Source: JANQIO01 sp965229625 (GTDB lineage: Bacteria > Pseudomonadota > Gammaproteobacteria > Pseudomonadales > Halieaceae). From it: DNA of 64,000 nt. Below, piece by piece: positions 53,424 through 62,355 of the stretch (its first letter is position 1; every line of letters starts with the position of its first letter). The stretch covers positions 2,294,001 to 2,358,000 of the forward strand of contig CBDDJJ010000001.1 of assembly GCA_965229625.1 (NCBI GenBank), read 5' to 3'. The notes below the pieces were generated by a model. It was not told the DNA's origin. It did not search any database and saw only the letters and a list, made by a program, of their open reading frames with translations. The translations under genes were made by a program, and so were the position numbers.

Positions 53424-54353
53424 GTGAAGCTGCACACCTACCAGCGAGAATTCGAGCTTGACGGCCAGCCCTGGCAGGTCGAGGTGATCAGCACGTTCAA
53501 TTCAGTGACTTCCCGCCTGCTTCGGGACGGCGAACTGCTGGACGAGCAAACCTACGTCGCCGCCGAAGGCATTCGCACCCAGGTGCACGAACAGGGCCTG
53601 GAAGGTAGCGGCGCTAAGCTCCGCGTTGAAGTGGGTTACTTCAATTTCTGGTCCGTGGGCATGCGTGTCTATGTGGACGGTGAGTTGGTACACGAAAGCC
53701 ACCCGGGCCGGGACATTCACAGCGGCGAGCGCAAGCACGGCCCGAAACCGGAACGCGCAGCGCAGTACCGCGCCCAGAAAGATCGCTGGGCGAAGACCAA
53801 GTACTCGGTGTATGCCGACATCGGCCTGGGATTATTGTTCTTTGTGGTCGGCAAACTGACCGGCGACCTCTCCACTGCGGCCCTGATCGGCGCCGCCGCC
53901 GGACTCGCGCTGGTGCTGGCGCAGCGCTACGTGACCGTCGACCTGCTGGGCGGGTTCGCCGTATTTGGCACCATCATGCTGCTGATCTCCGCTGCTTTCT
54001 CGCTGGCCTTCCAGAGCGAGTTCATGGTGCAGATCAAGAGCACCGTGCTGGGCCTGCTGGTCGCCGGGCTGATGTTTGCTGACGGCCTGTTCCGCGGCGG
54101 CCAGTTTTTTGGCGCGCGCATCCAGCGCTACCTGCCCTTCACCATCGTGCCGCAGCGCATCGCCGCCGGCATGGGTGCGGTGGGCCTGTTGATGGCGGGG
54201 CTCAACTACGGCGTCGCAGTAGCTATATCGGAGGATGCCTGGCTGACCTATACCACCTTCCTCGATACCCCACTGTCGATTGGCCTTACCTACCTGGTCT
54301 TCTTCTGGGCACGGGAATCCGCTCAAGTTGGACCTGCCAGCAAGGCCGACTAA
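53424..54353 (+). CDS. IspZ/YciB-like membrane protein with extra N-terminal domain
   Basis: A 309-residue inner-membrane protein. The C-terminal 180 residues have six or so hydrophobic helices and motifs of the intracellular septation protein family: VYADIGLGLLFFVVGKLTG, then LLGGFAVFGTIMLLISAAFS and FMVQIKSTVLGLLVAGLMF. The first 120 residues are a soluble beta-rich domain (YQREFELDGQPWQVEVIST, then VEVGYFNFWSVGMRVYVDGEL) not present in standard IspZ, followed by a charged linker. The start is GTG 53424. The 121-base gap upstream holds only an 8-pair hairpin (53354-53380) without a T-run. Confidence 0.72.
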   Translation: MKLHTYQREFELDGQPWQVEVISTFNSVTSRLLRDGELLDEQTYVAAEGIRTQVHEQGLEGSGAKLRVEVGYFNFWSVGMRVYVDGELVHESHPGRDIHSGERKHGPKPERAAQYRAQKDRWAKTKYSVYADIGLGLLFFVVGKLTGDLSTAALIGAAAGLALVLAQRYVTVDLLGGFAVFGTIMLLISAAFSLAFQSEFMVQIKSTVLGLLVAGLMFADGLFRGGQFFGARIQRYLPFTIVPQRIAAGMGAVGLLMAGLNYGVAVAISEDAWLTYTTFLDTPLSIGLTYLVFFWARESAQVGPASKAD

Positions 54354-54398
54354 ACTACCCAAATACCTACAATAAACATGGTTACCTGAGGGGGATTC

Positions 54399-56327
54399 AT
54401 GCCCGTGGTCCGTCTGCCCGCCGCAGTGATCGGCGCCCTGCTCTTTTGGTCCTTCAACAGCCACGCCCAGGCGCCAGTGCCTACTGAAGAAGCGCTGATC
54501 GGCGTCTACCCGGGCCAGAAACACTACTCGCCCTACGCCGGTCGCAATTTCCCGACCCAGGTGTTCTGGGGCGACACCCACCTGCACACGGGCATGTCCA
54601 TGGATGCCGGCGCTTTCGGAGCCCGGCTCAGGCCAGTCGATGCCTACCGGTTCGCAAGAGGCGAAGAGCTCATCTCTTCCACGGGCCAGCAGGTCAAGCT
54701 GGGGCGGCCGCTGGATTTCCTGGTGGTTGCCGACCATTCCGACAATATGGGTTTCTTCCCGCGGTTGAAGGCCGGGGAACCCTCAGTGCTGGCGGACCCC
54801 ACCGGACGGCGCTGGTACGAAATGATCCAGGAGGGCGGACAATCTGCCGTCAAGGCAGCGGTCGAGATCATCACCCGGTTCGCCGCCAATGACTTCCCAC
54901 CGGCCCTGGCCTCGCTACCCGGCAGCAATGCCTATGCCGACGCCTGGGAGGAAACCATCGACGCGGCCGAGGCCTACAACCAGCCGGGCAGCTTCACCGC
55001 CTTTATTGGCTACGAGTGGACTTCCACCGAGAAGGGCTTCAACCTGCACCGGGTCGTGGTCTACCGGGACGGCGCCGACAAGGCCAGCCGCGTGGAGCCC
55101 TATACCACGCTGCCACCGCTGGGCAGCCCCGACCCGGTCGACCTGTGGAGCTGGATGGACGCCTACGAGGACAAGACCGGCGGCCGCATGCTGGCCATCG
55201 CCCACAATGGCAACCTGTCCAACGGCTGGATGTTCCCGGAATCGCGCACCTACACCGGCCGGCGCGTGAACAAGGATTACGTGGAAGCCCGCGCCCGCTG
55301 GGAACCGCTCTATGAGGTCACCCAGATCAAGGGCGACGGCGAGACCCACCCGCTATTGTCTCCGGATGACGAGTTTGCCGACTACGAGACCTGGGCACAG
55401 GGCAACCTCGACCTGTCGCAGTTGAAAACCGACGACATGCTGCCCGGGGAGTACGCTCGCAACGCCCTGCAGCTGGGCCTGATGCTGGAAGACAAGCTCG
55501 GCACCAACCCCTACAAGTTTGGCCTGGTGGGCGCTACCGACAGTCACACGGCTCTGGCGGCGGTAGAGGAAGAAAATTTTTTTGGTAAGCACTCCGGCGC
55601 CGAGCCCAACCCGGCCCGCGCCGAACACCCCATGGCCAAGGTGGGAGACAACGAGTACCCCGGCTGGTCGATGGTGGCCTCCGGTTACCAGGGGGTATGG
55701 GCCACGGAGAATACCCGCGAGGCCCTGTTCGACGCCATGATGCGCAAGGAAACCTATGCCACGACCGGGCCGCGCATGTTGGTGCGCTTCTTCGGCGGCT
55801 GGGAGTTCACCGAGGCTGATGCCCGCGGCCGCCTGCCAGCCAATGCCGGCTACCTGAAAGGTGTACCCATGGGCGGCGACCTGCCGCCGCGCAAGGCCGA
55901 CGCCGCACCCAGCTTTATCGTCGCCGCCCTGCGCGACCCGTTCTCCGGCAATCTCGACCGCATACAGATCGTCAAGGGCTGGCTGGACAAGCGAGGCAGG
56001 CAGCAGGAAAAAGTCTATGACGTGGTGTGGTCCGGCGACCGCCGGCCGGGTGCAGACGGCAAGCTACCGCCGGTGGGCAATACCGTGGACGTGGCTACCG
56101 CCACCTGGACCAATACCATCGGCAGTCCGGAGTTGATCAATGTCTGGACGGATCCGGATTTCGACCCGGAGCAACCGGCGGTCTACTACGCCCGGGTGCT
56201 GGAGATTCCGACGCCGCGCTGGACAGCCTACGAGGCAGTGCGTTTTGGTATCGAGATGCCCTCGGACGATGTGCCAATGACCACCCAGGAGCGGGCCTAC
56301 ACCTCACCCATCTGGTACACGCCCTGA
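54399..56327 (+). CDS. DUF3604 family secreted protein
   Basis: A 642-residue exported protein. The signal peptide is VIGALLFWSFNSHAQA. The family block is FWGDTHLHTGMSMDAGAFG, with further His/Asp motifs VVADHSDNMGFF and GLVGATDSHTALAAVEE. These are PHP-like metal ligands of the DUF3604 group. The C-terminal YYARVLEIPTPRW is typical. A metal-dependent phosphoesterase role is plausible but unproven. The gene ends inside the end of the convergent RND pump (24-base overlap). Confidence 0.85.
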   Translation: MPVVRLPAAVIGALLFWSFNSHAQAPVPTEEALIGVYPGQKHYSPYAGRNFPTQVFWGDTHLHTGMSMDAGAFGARLRPVDAYRFARGEELISSTGQQVKLGRPLDFLVVADHSDNMGFFPRLKAGEPSVLADPTGRRWYEMIQEGGQSAVKAAVEIITRFAANDFPPALASLPGSNAYADAWEETIDAAEAYNQPGSFTAFIGYEWTSTEKGFNLHRVVVYRDGADKASRVEPYTTLPPLGSPDPVDLWSWMDAYEDKTGGRMLAIAHNGNLSNGWMFPESRTYTGRRVNKDYVEARARWEPLYEVTQIKGDGETHPLLSPDDEFADYETWAQGNLDLSQLKTDDMLPGEYARNALQLGLMLEDKLGTNPYKFGLVGATDSHTALAAVEEENFFGKHSGAEPNPARAEHPMAKVGDNEYPGWSMVASGYQGVWATENTREALFDAMMRKETYATTGPRMLVRFFGGWEFTEADARGRLPANAGYLKGVPMGGDLPPRKADAAPSFIVAALRDPFSGNLDRIQIVKGWLDKRGRQQEKVYDVVWSGDRRPGADGKLPPVGNTVDVATATWTNTIGSPELINVWTDPDFDPEQPAVYYARVLEIPTPRWTAYEAVRFGIEMPSDDVPMTTQERAYTSPIWYTP

Positions 56328-59300
56328 GGCTCGCCCCGGGAACGCGGCCGGCGCCAGCCGCTGGCCCCATTCCAGAACAATCACCGTGAGCGCCGGCAGC
56401 ATGGTCAGGGTCACCAGGGCCGCGCCGATGATGCCGAACATGACAATGGCACCGACACCGCGATAGAGCTCGGTGCCCGCGCCGGGGATCAGCACCAGCG
56501 GTGCCAGACCGCAGATGGTGGTAATGGTGGACATGGCGATCGGCCGCAGGCGCGCTTCCACCGCCTCCTGCACCGCTTCAACGACGCTGTCGGCACCTTC
56601 ACGCAGATTCTCCACCGCCCGGTGTACAACCAGGATGGGGTTGTTGACCACCGTGCCCATCAGGATCAGGAAGCCCAGCATGGAAATCATGTCGAAGGGT
56701 TGTACCAGGCGGGGAATGCCAAAGATCGGCAGCAGCACTCCCACGCCGTTCAGCACCGCCAGGCCAACAATGCCGCCGGCAATGCCCAGCGGGATAGACG
56801 TCATGATGAGCAGCGGGTAGCCCCAGTGGGTGAAGATGGCCACCATCAGCAGGTAAATAATGAAGATGGCCACGGCATAGTTGCCAAACAGCGCCTCGCG
56901 GGTGGCGTCGAGCTGGTCGGCGGCGCCGGTGATGTCGACCTCGACACCGGCGGGAATCTCTCCGCGCTCGCGCAGGTACTGCACCACCTCGGCCTGCACC
57001 CGGGCAACACCGGTTTCCAGCGCGATGCTGCGGGGCGGAATAATGTTGAGGGTCACCGTGCGGCGACCGTTCACCCGCCGCAGGCTGCTGGTGTCCACGG
57101 TCTCCTCGATGGACACCAGCGAACCCAGGGGCAGCACCGCCCCGGTAGGCGTGAACACCGGCAGCTGGGCAAGATTGTCGAGCTCGGCACCCTGGCCCAC
57201 ATCGCTGTACAGGTAGATATCGATCTTGTCGTCTTCGAGGAAAAACTCGTCGACATAGGCGCCGTCCGTCAGCGCCGCGACGGTAAAGCCGAGGCTGTCG
57301 GCAGTCAGGCCCAACTCGGCGGCGCGCTCCCAGTGCGGGCGCAACTCCACCAGCGGCTGCGCCAGGGTCAGGGACGAGGGCTGGCTCTGCAGGCGCGGGT
57401 TGTCGAACACCTCGCCGGCGCGGCGGTAGGCAGCCAGCGCCACTCGGTAAATGTCTTCCAGGTTGGCGCCGCCGATGTCGAGGTTGATGCTGCGGGTGCC
57501 GCCATCGTTGCTGGAGATGATGGAGCCACGCGCGGCAAAAGCCCGCATGCCCGGGTATTCACGGTACTTGGCGGTGATCACATCCATCAACGCCTGGATA
57601 TCCCCATGGTCCGTGGGTTCGGAAATGATTCGCAGGCCGCCGGCCTGTACCCGCAGGTTCATGTAGTTGAGCGCCGGTACCGGGGATTCGCCACGGTGGA
57701 AGGCACCGGGGTCTGTGCCCACATGGGGCAGGAAGTAATCCTGGATCTCGCGGCCGATGGCCTGCATGGCCGGCAGGTTGTAGCCCGGCGGGGCGCTCAT
57801 GCTGGCAAACACTTTCGGCTCCTCCCCCTCCGGGAGGTACTCGGCGGCCGGGGTCAGTGTGAGGATGACGCCGAGGCTCACCAACACGGTAAGCGCCACA
57901 CAGGTATAGCGGCGCCGGGACGTGGCCAGCACCTTCGCCACCCCCCGCAGGGTGATGTCCCGCAGCGGGGAGGAAGCCGGCTGCTTGCCCGCTGTGGGAG
58001 CAAAATTGGCCGACGCGGTGGGCAACACGGTAATGGCCACCAGCATGGACGCCATGATGGCCGCGGAGATCGCAATGGCGATATCCGAGTACAACTGTCC
58101 CGCTTCCTGCTCGACAAATACCACCGGGATAAACACCAGCACCGTGGTCATGGTGGAGGCGAATACCGCGGGCCAGACCTTGCCCACGCCGTCGACCGCC
58201 GCCCGCAGACGGCTGGCACCGCGCCGCCGTTCCAGCTCGATGCTTTCGAGCACCACGATACTGTTATCCAGGGTCATGCCGATTGCGAAAGCGATGCCGG
58301 CCAGGGAGATGACGTTGATGGTGCGCCCGGCCAGCAGCAGCCCCAGGAAGGCGACAATAATACAGATGGGAATGCCCACCACCCCCAACATGGTGGTGCG
58401 CACCGAGCGCAGGAACAGGTACATCACCAGGGTGGCGAACACTGCGCCGAGCGCCAGGTTCTTCCACACGTTGCGCACCGAGTCGCTGACGTAGCGCACG
58501 TCGTCCGACATCAGTTCCATGGACAGCCCCGCCGGCTCCAGCACCTGGGCATTGACCAGCGGTAATTCCTCCAGCACCGCGCGCTTGATCTCGATAACGT
58601 TGGAGCCGCTCTGGCGCCGCAGCGCTATCATCAGGCCCGGGCGGCCGTTGAAGGCAACGGCCGAGCGCTTCTCGAAATGGTCGAGCTGTACCTGTGCCAC
58701 ATCCCCGAGGCGAATCACCGAATCCCCGCGCCGGGTCAGCACCAGGTCTTCCAGCTGGTCCACGGAGTCGAAGCGGCCGACCGTGCGCAGCAGGTACTGG
58801 CGCTTGCCGGCCTCCACCTCGCCGCCGGAGCTGTCGCGGTTACGGCTGCGGATCGCGGCGCGCACGTCCTGCAGGCTCAGCCCGCGCTGGGCCAGCCGCG
58901 CCGGATCGATCAGCACCTGTACCTGGCGCTCGGCGCCGCCCCAGACGTTGACCTCGGAAATGCCCGGCACCCGGGAAATGCGCGGCTTTACATTGTCCTC
59001 GATAAAGTCCCGCACCAGGTCCATGTCGAGCTGCCGGGGGTTGCCCTCCAGCGGTGTGACAATGAAGAACATGAACGAGTTGTTGGAGAAGGAATTGGCA
59101 TAGATACGCGGCTCGTCCACGCTTTCCGGGTAGGAGGGCACCTGGCTCAGGGCATTGTTGACCCGGATCAGCATCTCGGTGATGTCGGTGCCAAAGGGAA
59201 ACTCCAGCTCGATCTCGGCTACCCCGCTGCTGGCGGTGGCGATAATCCGCGACAGGTTGGGCAGGGTGCGGAGGTACTCCTCCTGTTCGATGAGGATTTC

Positions 59301-59477
59301 CTTTTCGACATCCTGGGGTGTGGCACCGGGCCAGTTGGTGCGCACGCTGATAACGCGAATGTCGAGGTCGGGAATCATCTGCACCGGGATTCGCAGGGCA
59401 GCCACAATACCCAGCACACAGAAAATCAGCACTGCCACCGAGAGCAGGGTGCCATGCTTGACGATGCGCTCAAACAT
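56304..59477 (-). CDS. RND efflux transporter, inner-membrane pump subunit
   Basis: A 1057-residue proton-driven RND pump. The N-terminus is the first membrane helix (VAVLIFCVLGIVAALRIPVQ). The periplasmic porter domain includes VWGGAERQVQVLIDP. Helix 4 has the proton-relay Asp in AIGMTLDNSIVVLESI, followed by FASTMTTVLVFIPVVF. The second half repeats the fold, with ILMGTVVNNPILVVHRA. The family is AcrB/HME-like, and the substrate is unknown. It follows its adaptor by three bases. An outer-membrane TolC-type gene is not in the window. Confidence 0.93.
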   Translation of the reverse strand: MFERIVKHGTLLSVAVLIFCVLGIVAALRIPVQMIPDLDIRVISVRTNWPGATPQDVEKEILIEQEEYLRTLPNLSRIIATASSGVAEIELEFPFGTDITEMLIRVNNALSQVPSYPESVDEPRIYANSFSNNSFMFFIVTPLEGNPRQLDMDLVRDFIEDNVKPRISRVPGISEVNVWGGAERQVQVLIDPARLAQRGLSLQDVRAAIRSRNRDSSGGEVEAGKRQYLLRTVGRFDSVDQLEDLVLTRRGDSVIRLGDVAQVQLDHFEKRSAVAFNGRPGLMIALRRQSGSNVIEIKRAVLEELPLVNAQVLEPAGLSMELMSDDVRYVSDSVRNVWKNLALGAVFATLVMYLFLRSVRTTMLGVVGIPICIIVAFLGLLLAGRTINVISLAGIAFAIGMTLDNSIVVLESIELERRRGASRLRAAVDGVGKVWPAVFASTMTTVLVFIPVVFVEQEAGQLYSDIAIAISAAIMASMLVAITVLPTASANFAPTAGKQPASSPLRDITLRGVAKVLATSRRRYTCVALTVLVSLGVILTLTPAAEYLPEGEEPKVFASMSAPPGYNLPAMQAIGREIQDYFLPHVGTDPGAFHRGESPVPALNYMNLRVQAGGLRIISEPTDHGDIQALMDVITAKYREYPGMRAFAARGSIISSNDGGTRSINLDIGGANLEDIYRVALAAYRRAGEVFDNPRLQSQPSSLTLAQPLVELRPHWERAAELGLTADSLGFTVAALTDGAYVDEFFLEDDKIDIYLYSDVGQGAELDNLAQLPVFTPTGAVLPLGSLVSIEETVDTSSLRRVNGRRTVTLNIIPPRSIALETGVARVQAEVVQYLRERGEIPAGVEVDITGAADQLDATREALFGNYAVAIFIIYLLMVAIFTHWGYPLLIMTSIPLGIAGGIVGLAVLNGVGVLLPIFGIPRLVQPFDMISMLGFLILMGTVVNNPILVVHRAVENLREGADSVVEAVQEAVEARLRPIAMSTITTICGLAPLVLIPGAGTELYRGVGAIVMFGIIGAALVTLTMLPALTVIVLEWGQRLAPAAFPGRASGRVPDG

Positions 59478-59480
59478 GAA

Positions 59481-60563
59481 TCAGCCGCCCCGGGTCGTCA
59501 CCGCTACCGGGGCGCGCACCTCGACCGGCTGGCCGTCGCGCAGTGACTCGTTGCCTTCCACGACCACCCGGTCTCCCGCATCGATGCCACCACGAATCTC
59601 GACCATGCCATCGAACTGCAGGCCGGTCTGTACCCGGTGTTCGGAGACAATGTCATCACCTACCGTCCACACCACGGTGCGACCGTCGGGATAGCGCAGC
59701 AAGGCGTCGCGCGGCACCACCAGGCCATCGCGGCCGGTCGGCAGCTTGAGGGTGGCGGTCACCGACATGCCGGGCAGCAACAGGGGCTGGTCACCGTTCG
59801 GTCGTACCCTGAGCAGGAACGTGCGGGCATTGCGGTCAGTGACCGGCACCACGGTCGCCACCTCCCCATCGAAAGTTTCCCCGGGCCGGGCATTGAGGGT
59901 GTAGCCGACACGTCCGCCCGGGGCGATCGCCGGCAGGAAATCTTCCGACACGGAAAAGTCGAGGCGAATGGTATCGATGGCCACCAGCTCGAAGACCGCC
60001 TGGCCCGGACTCACCCACTCACCGAGCTCGGTGAGCTTGGCGCTGACCACGCCGTCAAAGGGGGCCTTCACCTGGTGACGCTCCAGCAGGGCGCGCTGGA
60101 ATGCCGCCTCGGCCACCGCCTGCTGCAGGGTGGCTTCATCAAGCACAACTTCGGCTTCACGGTCGCGCACTGTACTCTCGGCGATGCTGGCCTTGGGCAC
60201 CAGCTCCCTGGCCTCGTCCAGCCGGCGCCTGGCGTCGGCCAACTCGCTGCGTGCCTGCTTGACCCGGGCCTCGGCAGCCTCCAGCTGCAGCCCGGTCAGC
60301 TCCGGGTCCAGTTCCAACAGCACCTCACCGCGCTGTACCTGGTAACCGGCGTCCACCTTGAGCACGTGCACAAGGCCGCTGGTTGCCGCGGACAGGCGGG
60401 CACTGCGCTCGGAGGTTACGGTACCCGTCATCGGAACCGTGCGGAAAATCTCCCGGCGCGTGACCTCGGTGGCGCTCACCGGCACCGGTGACTGGGCGAT
60501 GGCGGTGGCGGACAAGGCACACAGCGCAATCGCAGTGGCGGCGAGACGGATTGTCGAGTTCAT
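59481..60563 (-). CDS. RND efflux periplasmic adaptor subunit
   Basis: A 360-residue membrane-fusion protein. The signal peptide is AATAIALCALSATAIAQ. The barrel-sandwich/hairpin core is DAGYQVQRGEVLLELD, then a coiled coil (LEAAEARVKQARSELADARRRLDEA) and the second half VKAPFDGVVSAKLTELGEWV. The C-terminal beta domain includes LPTGRDGLVVPRDALLRYPD. The start is ATG 60563; a longer frame to 60608 has no supporting ribosome site. It is translated just before the pump and links it to an outer-membrane channel. Confidence 0.92.
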   Translation of the reverse strand: MNSTIRLAATAIALCALSATAIAQSPVPVSATEVTRREIFRTVPMTGTVTSERSARLSAATSGLVHVLKVDAGYQVQRGEVLLELDPELTGLQLEAAEARVKQARSELADARRRLDEARELVPKASIAESTVRDREAEVVLDEATLQQAVAEAAFQRALLERHQVKAPFDGVVSAKLTELGEWVSPGQAVFELVAIDTIRLDFSVSEDFLPAIAPGGRVGYTLNARPGETFDGEVATVVPVTDRNARTFLLRVRPNGDQPLLLPGMSVTATLKLPTGRDGLVVPRDALLRYPDGRTVVWTVGDDIVSEHRVQTGLQFDGMVEIRGGIDAGDRVVVEGNESLRDGQPVEVRAPVAVTTRGG

Positions 60564-60726
60564 ATTCAGCACGCTGTTGATACTGTCCCCGGTCCGGTTT
60601 GGACCCAATCGCTTGACACAAGTTTAACAGTCACAGCTCCCTGGCGTTGGCCCTTTCGTCCGTCAGCCCTCTCCACCATCCCACGCCGTGGTTTGCGAGC
60701 GCGAGCATTGCTTTATAGTGAAGGCC

Positions 60727-61323
60727 ATGACCTTGCCGAACAGCAAATTCTGCCCTGACTGTGGCGGCCCCCTGGCAGTGCGCCGTTTGGACGGCGAGCC
60801 GCGCCGGCATGGCTTCTGCCCACAGTGTCGGCGCCCACACCACGACCACCCCACGATTGTCGCTACCACCTTTATTGCACATGAGAACCGCTTGCTGTGG
60901 GTGCGGCGGGCCATTCCACCCCAGCAGGGGCTGTGGGCGATTCCGGGAGGCTACGTGGAGCATGGTGAGCCGCTGCGAGCGGGCGCGGCCCGTGAACTCA
61001 AGGAGGAAGCCGGACTGGTCATCCCACCGGAGGACCTGCACTTCTACATGCTGGGCACGCTCACCTTTCTCAATCAGATCTACGTGGGCTTTCGGGGCCG
61101 CGTCGCGGAACCCGGCTGCGCGCCCGGGCCCGAGTCTCTCGAGGCGCGCTTCTTTGCCCGCCAGGAATGTCCCTGGGACCAGGTCGCCTACCCGGAGGTG
61201 AACGAGGCCGTGCTACTGGCCTATGAGGAGCTGGAGCAGGATAGTTTCGAGCAGTGGCACGTGGAGATGACGAGCGACAGCTACCAGCGCCGGCGGATTA
61301 CCCCTGGCCCGCTGGAACCCTGA
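60727..61323 (+). CDS. NUDIX hydrolase with zinc ribbon
   Basis: A 198-residue NUDIX enzyme. A zinc ribbon at the start has CPDCGG and CPQCRRPHHDHP. The Nudix box is GGYVEHGEPLRAGAARELKE followed by EAG, matching GX5EX7REUXEEXGU. Family members cleave nucleoside diphosphates linked to another group; proteins with this zinc ribbon include NADH pyrophosphatase-like and ADP-ribose-type enzymes. The ATG at 60727 follows GAAGG closely; an upstream frame to 60688 is unlikely. The exact substrate is unknown. Confidence 0.9.
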   Translation: MTLPNSKFCPDCGGPLAVRRLDGEPRRHGFCPQCRRPHHDHPTIVATTFIAHENRLLWVRRAIPPQQGLWAIPGGYVEHGEPLRAGAARELKEEAGLVIPPEDLHFYMLGTLTFLNQIYVGFRGRVAEPGCAPGPESLEARFFARQECPWDQVAYPEVNEAVLLAYEELEQDSFEQWHVEMTSDSYQRRRITPGPLEP

Positions 61324-61338
61324 TGCCAGCTCGACTGG

Positions 61339-62142
61339 CTACTGCCGCGCGCGGCCGCGGGCCATGACCGCCTCGCGGCGCTTCTCGATATCACCTGCGG
61401 TTACATTGGCGTTGACCACGGAAGAAGTCGCCAGCTCGTGTTGCAGGGCATCCTCGAAACCCATGCTGTAACCGCTGCTGATCAGCTCTCCGTAGGCGGC
61501 CAGGAACTGGGGGTCGACGAAGGCGATGTCCTCCGCCAGCGCGAGCGCGGTGTCCAGCAATGCCTCGGGTGCCACCACCTGGCTCACCAGTCCCCAGTCC
61601 AGGGCCGTGGCGGCATCGATAAAGCGGCCTGTGAAGGACAACTCCTTGGCCCGGGCCAGGCCGACAATACGCGAGAGTTTCTGGGACAGGCCCCAGCCCG
61701 GCATGATGCCCACCAGGGCGTGGGTATCGGCAAAGCGGGCGCGGTCCGATGCCACCAGGATGTCGCAGGCCAGCGCCACCTCGAAACCACCGGTGATCGC
61801 CACCCCGTTGATGGCGCCCACCACTGGCTTGCCGCAGCTACGGATGGCATTGACAGGATTCACGCGCGGATCCGGATCGGTCGCTTCCTTGCCGACGTTG
61901 CCCTCGCTACCCAGCTCCTTGAGATCGAGCCCGGCCGTAAAGGCCTTCTCGCCGGCACCGGTCAGCACCACGGCCTTGACTGCCTCGTTGGCCTTGATGG
62001 CCTGCATCACATCGTAGAGCTGGCTGCGCAGGGCGCCGCTCAAAGCGTTCATGGCCGCCGGACGATTGAGGGTCACGACGGCGACACCGCTGTCGCGGAC
62101 ATCGAGGAGGACGAGGTGTTCGGTTGCGGATTCAGCACTCAT
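61339..62142 (-). CDS. enoyl-CoA hydratase/isomerase family protein
   Basis: A 267-residue crotonase-fold protein. The oxyanion motifs are GAGEKAFTAGLDLKELG and AINGVAITGGFEVALACDI, the latter with a catalytic-type Glu in the usual position. IMPGWGLSQKLSRIVG is typical of crotonases. The reaction is probably hydration of an enoyl-CoA. The ATG at 62142 has AGGA eight bases upstream. The open frame continues to 63738 as antisense of the next gene, and that extension is rejected. It is divergent from the TPR-GGDEF gene. Confidence 0.9.
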   Translation of the reverse strand: MSAESATEHLVLLDVRDSGVAVVTLNRPAAMNALSGALRSQLYDVMQAIKANEAVKAVVLTGAGEKAFTAGLDLKELGSEGNVGKEATDPDPRVNPVNAIRSCGKPVVGAINGVAITGGFEVALACDILVASDRARFADTHALVGIMPGWGLSQKLSRIVGLARAKELSFTGRFIDAATALDWGLVSQVVAPEALLDTALALAEDIAFVDPQFLAAYGELISSGYSMGFEDALQHELATSSVVNANVTAGDIEKRREAVMARGRARQ

Positions 62143-62355
62143 GGGGATATTCCTGTGGCCTGGGAGGTAAACGGAGCCGCGCATAATAACGCGCCCGGAC
62201 CGGTGGCGCATTTGCGAAGCCGGGAACAGCCGTGACACCATATGCAAAACATGGTTGTTAGCCAGGCGAGGGAACGCTCTGTACACTCCAGCGCTCACTC
62301 TGCCACCACCGATAACAGGCGCATAGCCGACCCGCAGATCGAACACCTCTACCGC

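Noticed and set aside
56622..58565. A 647-residue His/Gln-rich antisense frame over the RND pump
   Set aside because: Composition is dominated by His, Gln and Gly from antisense hydrophobic codons; the RND gene is certain.
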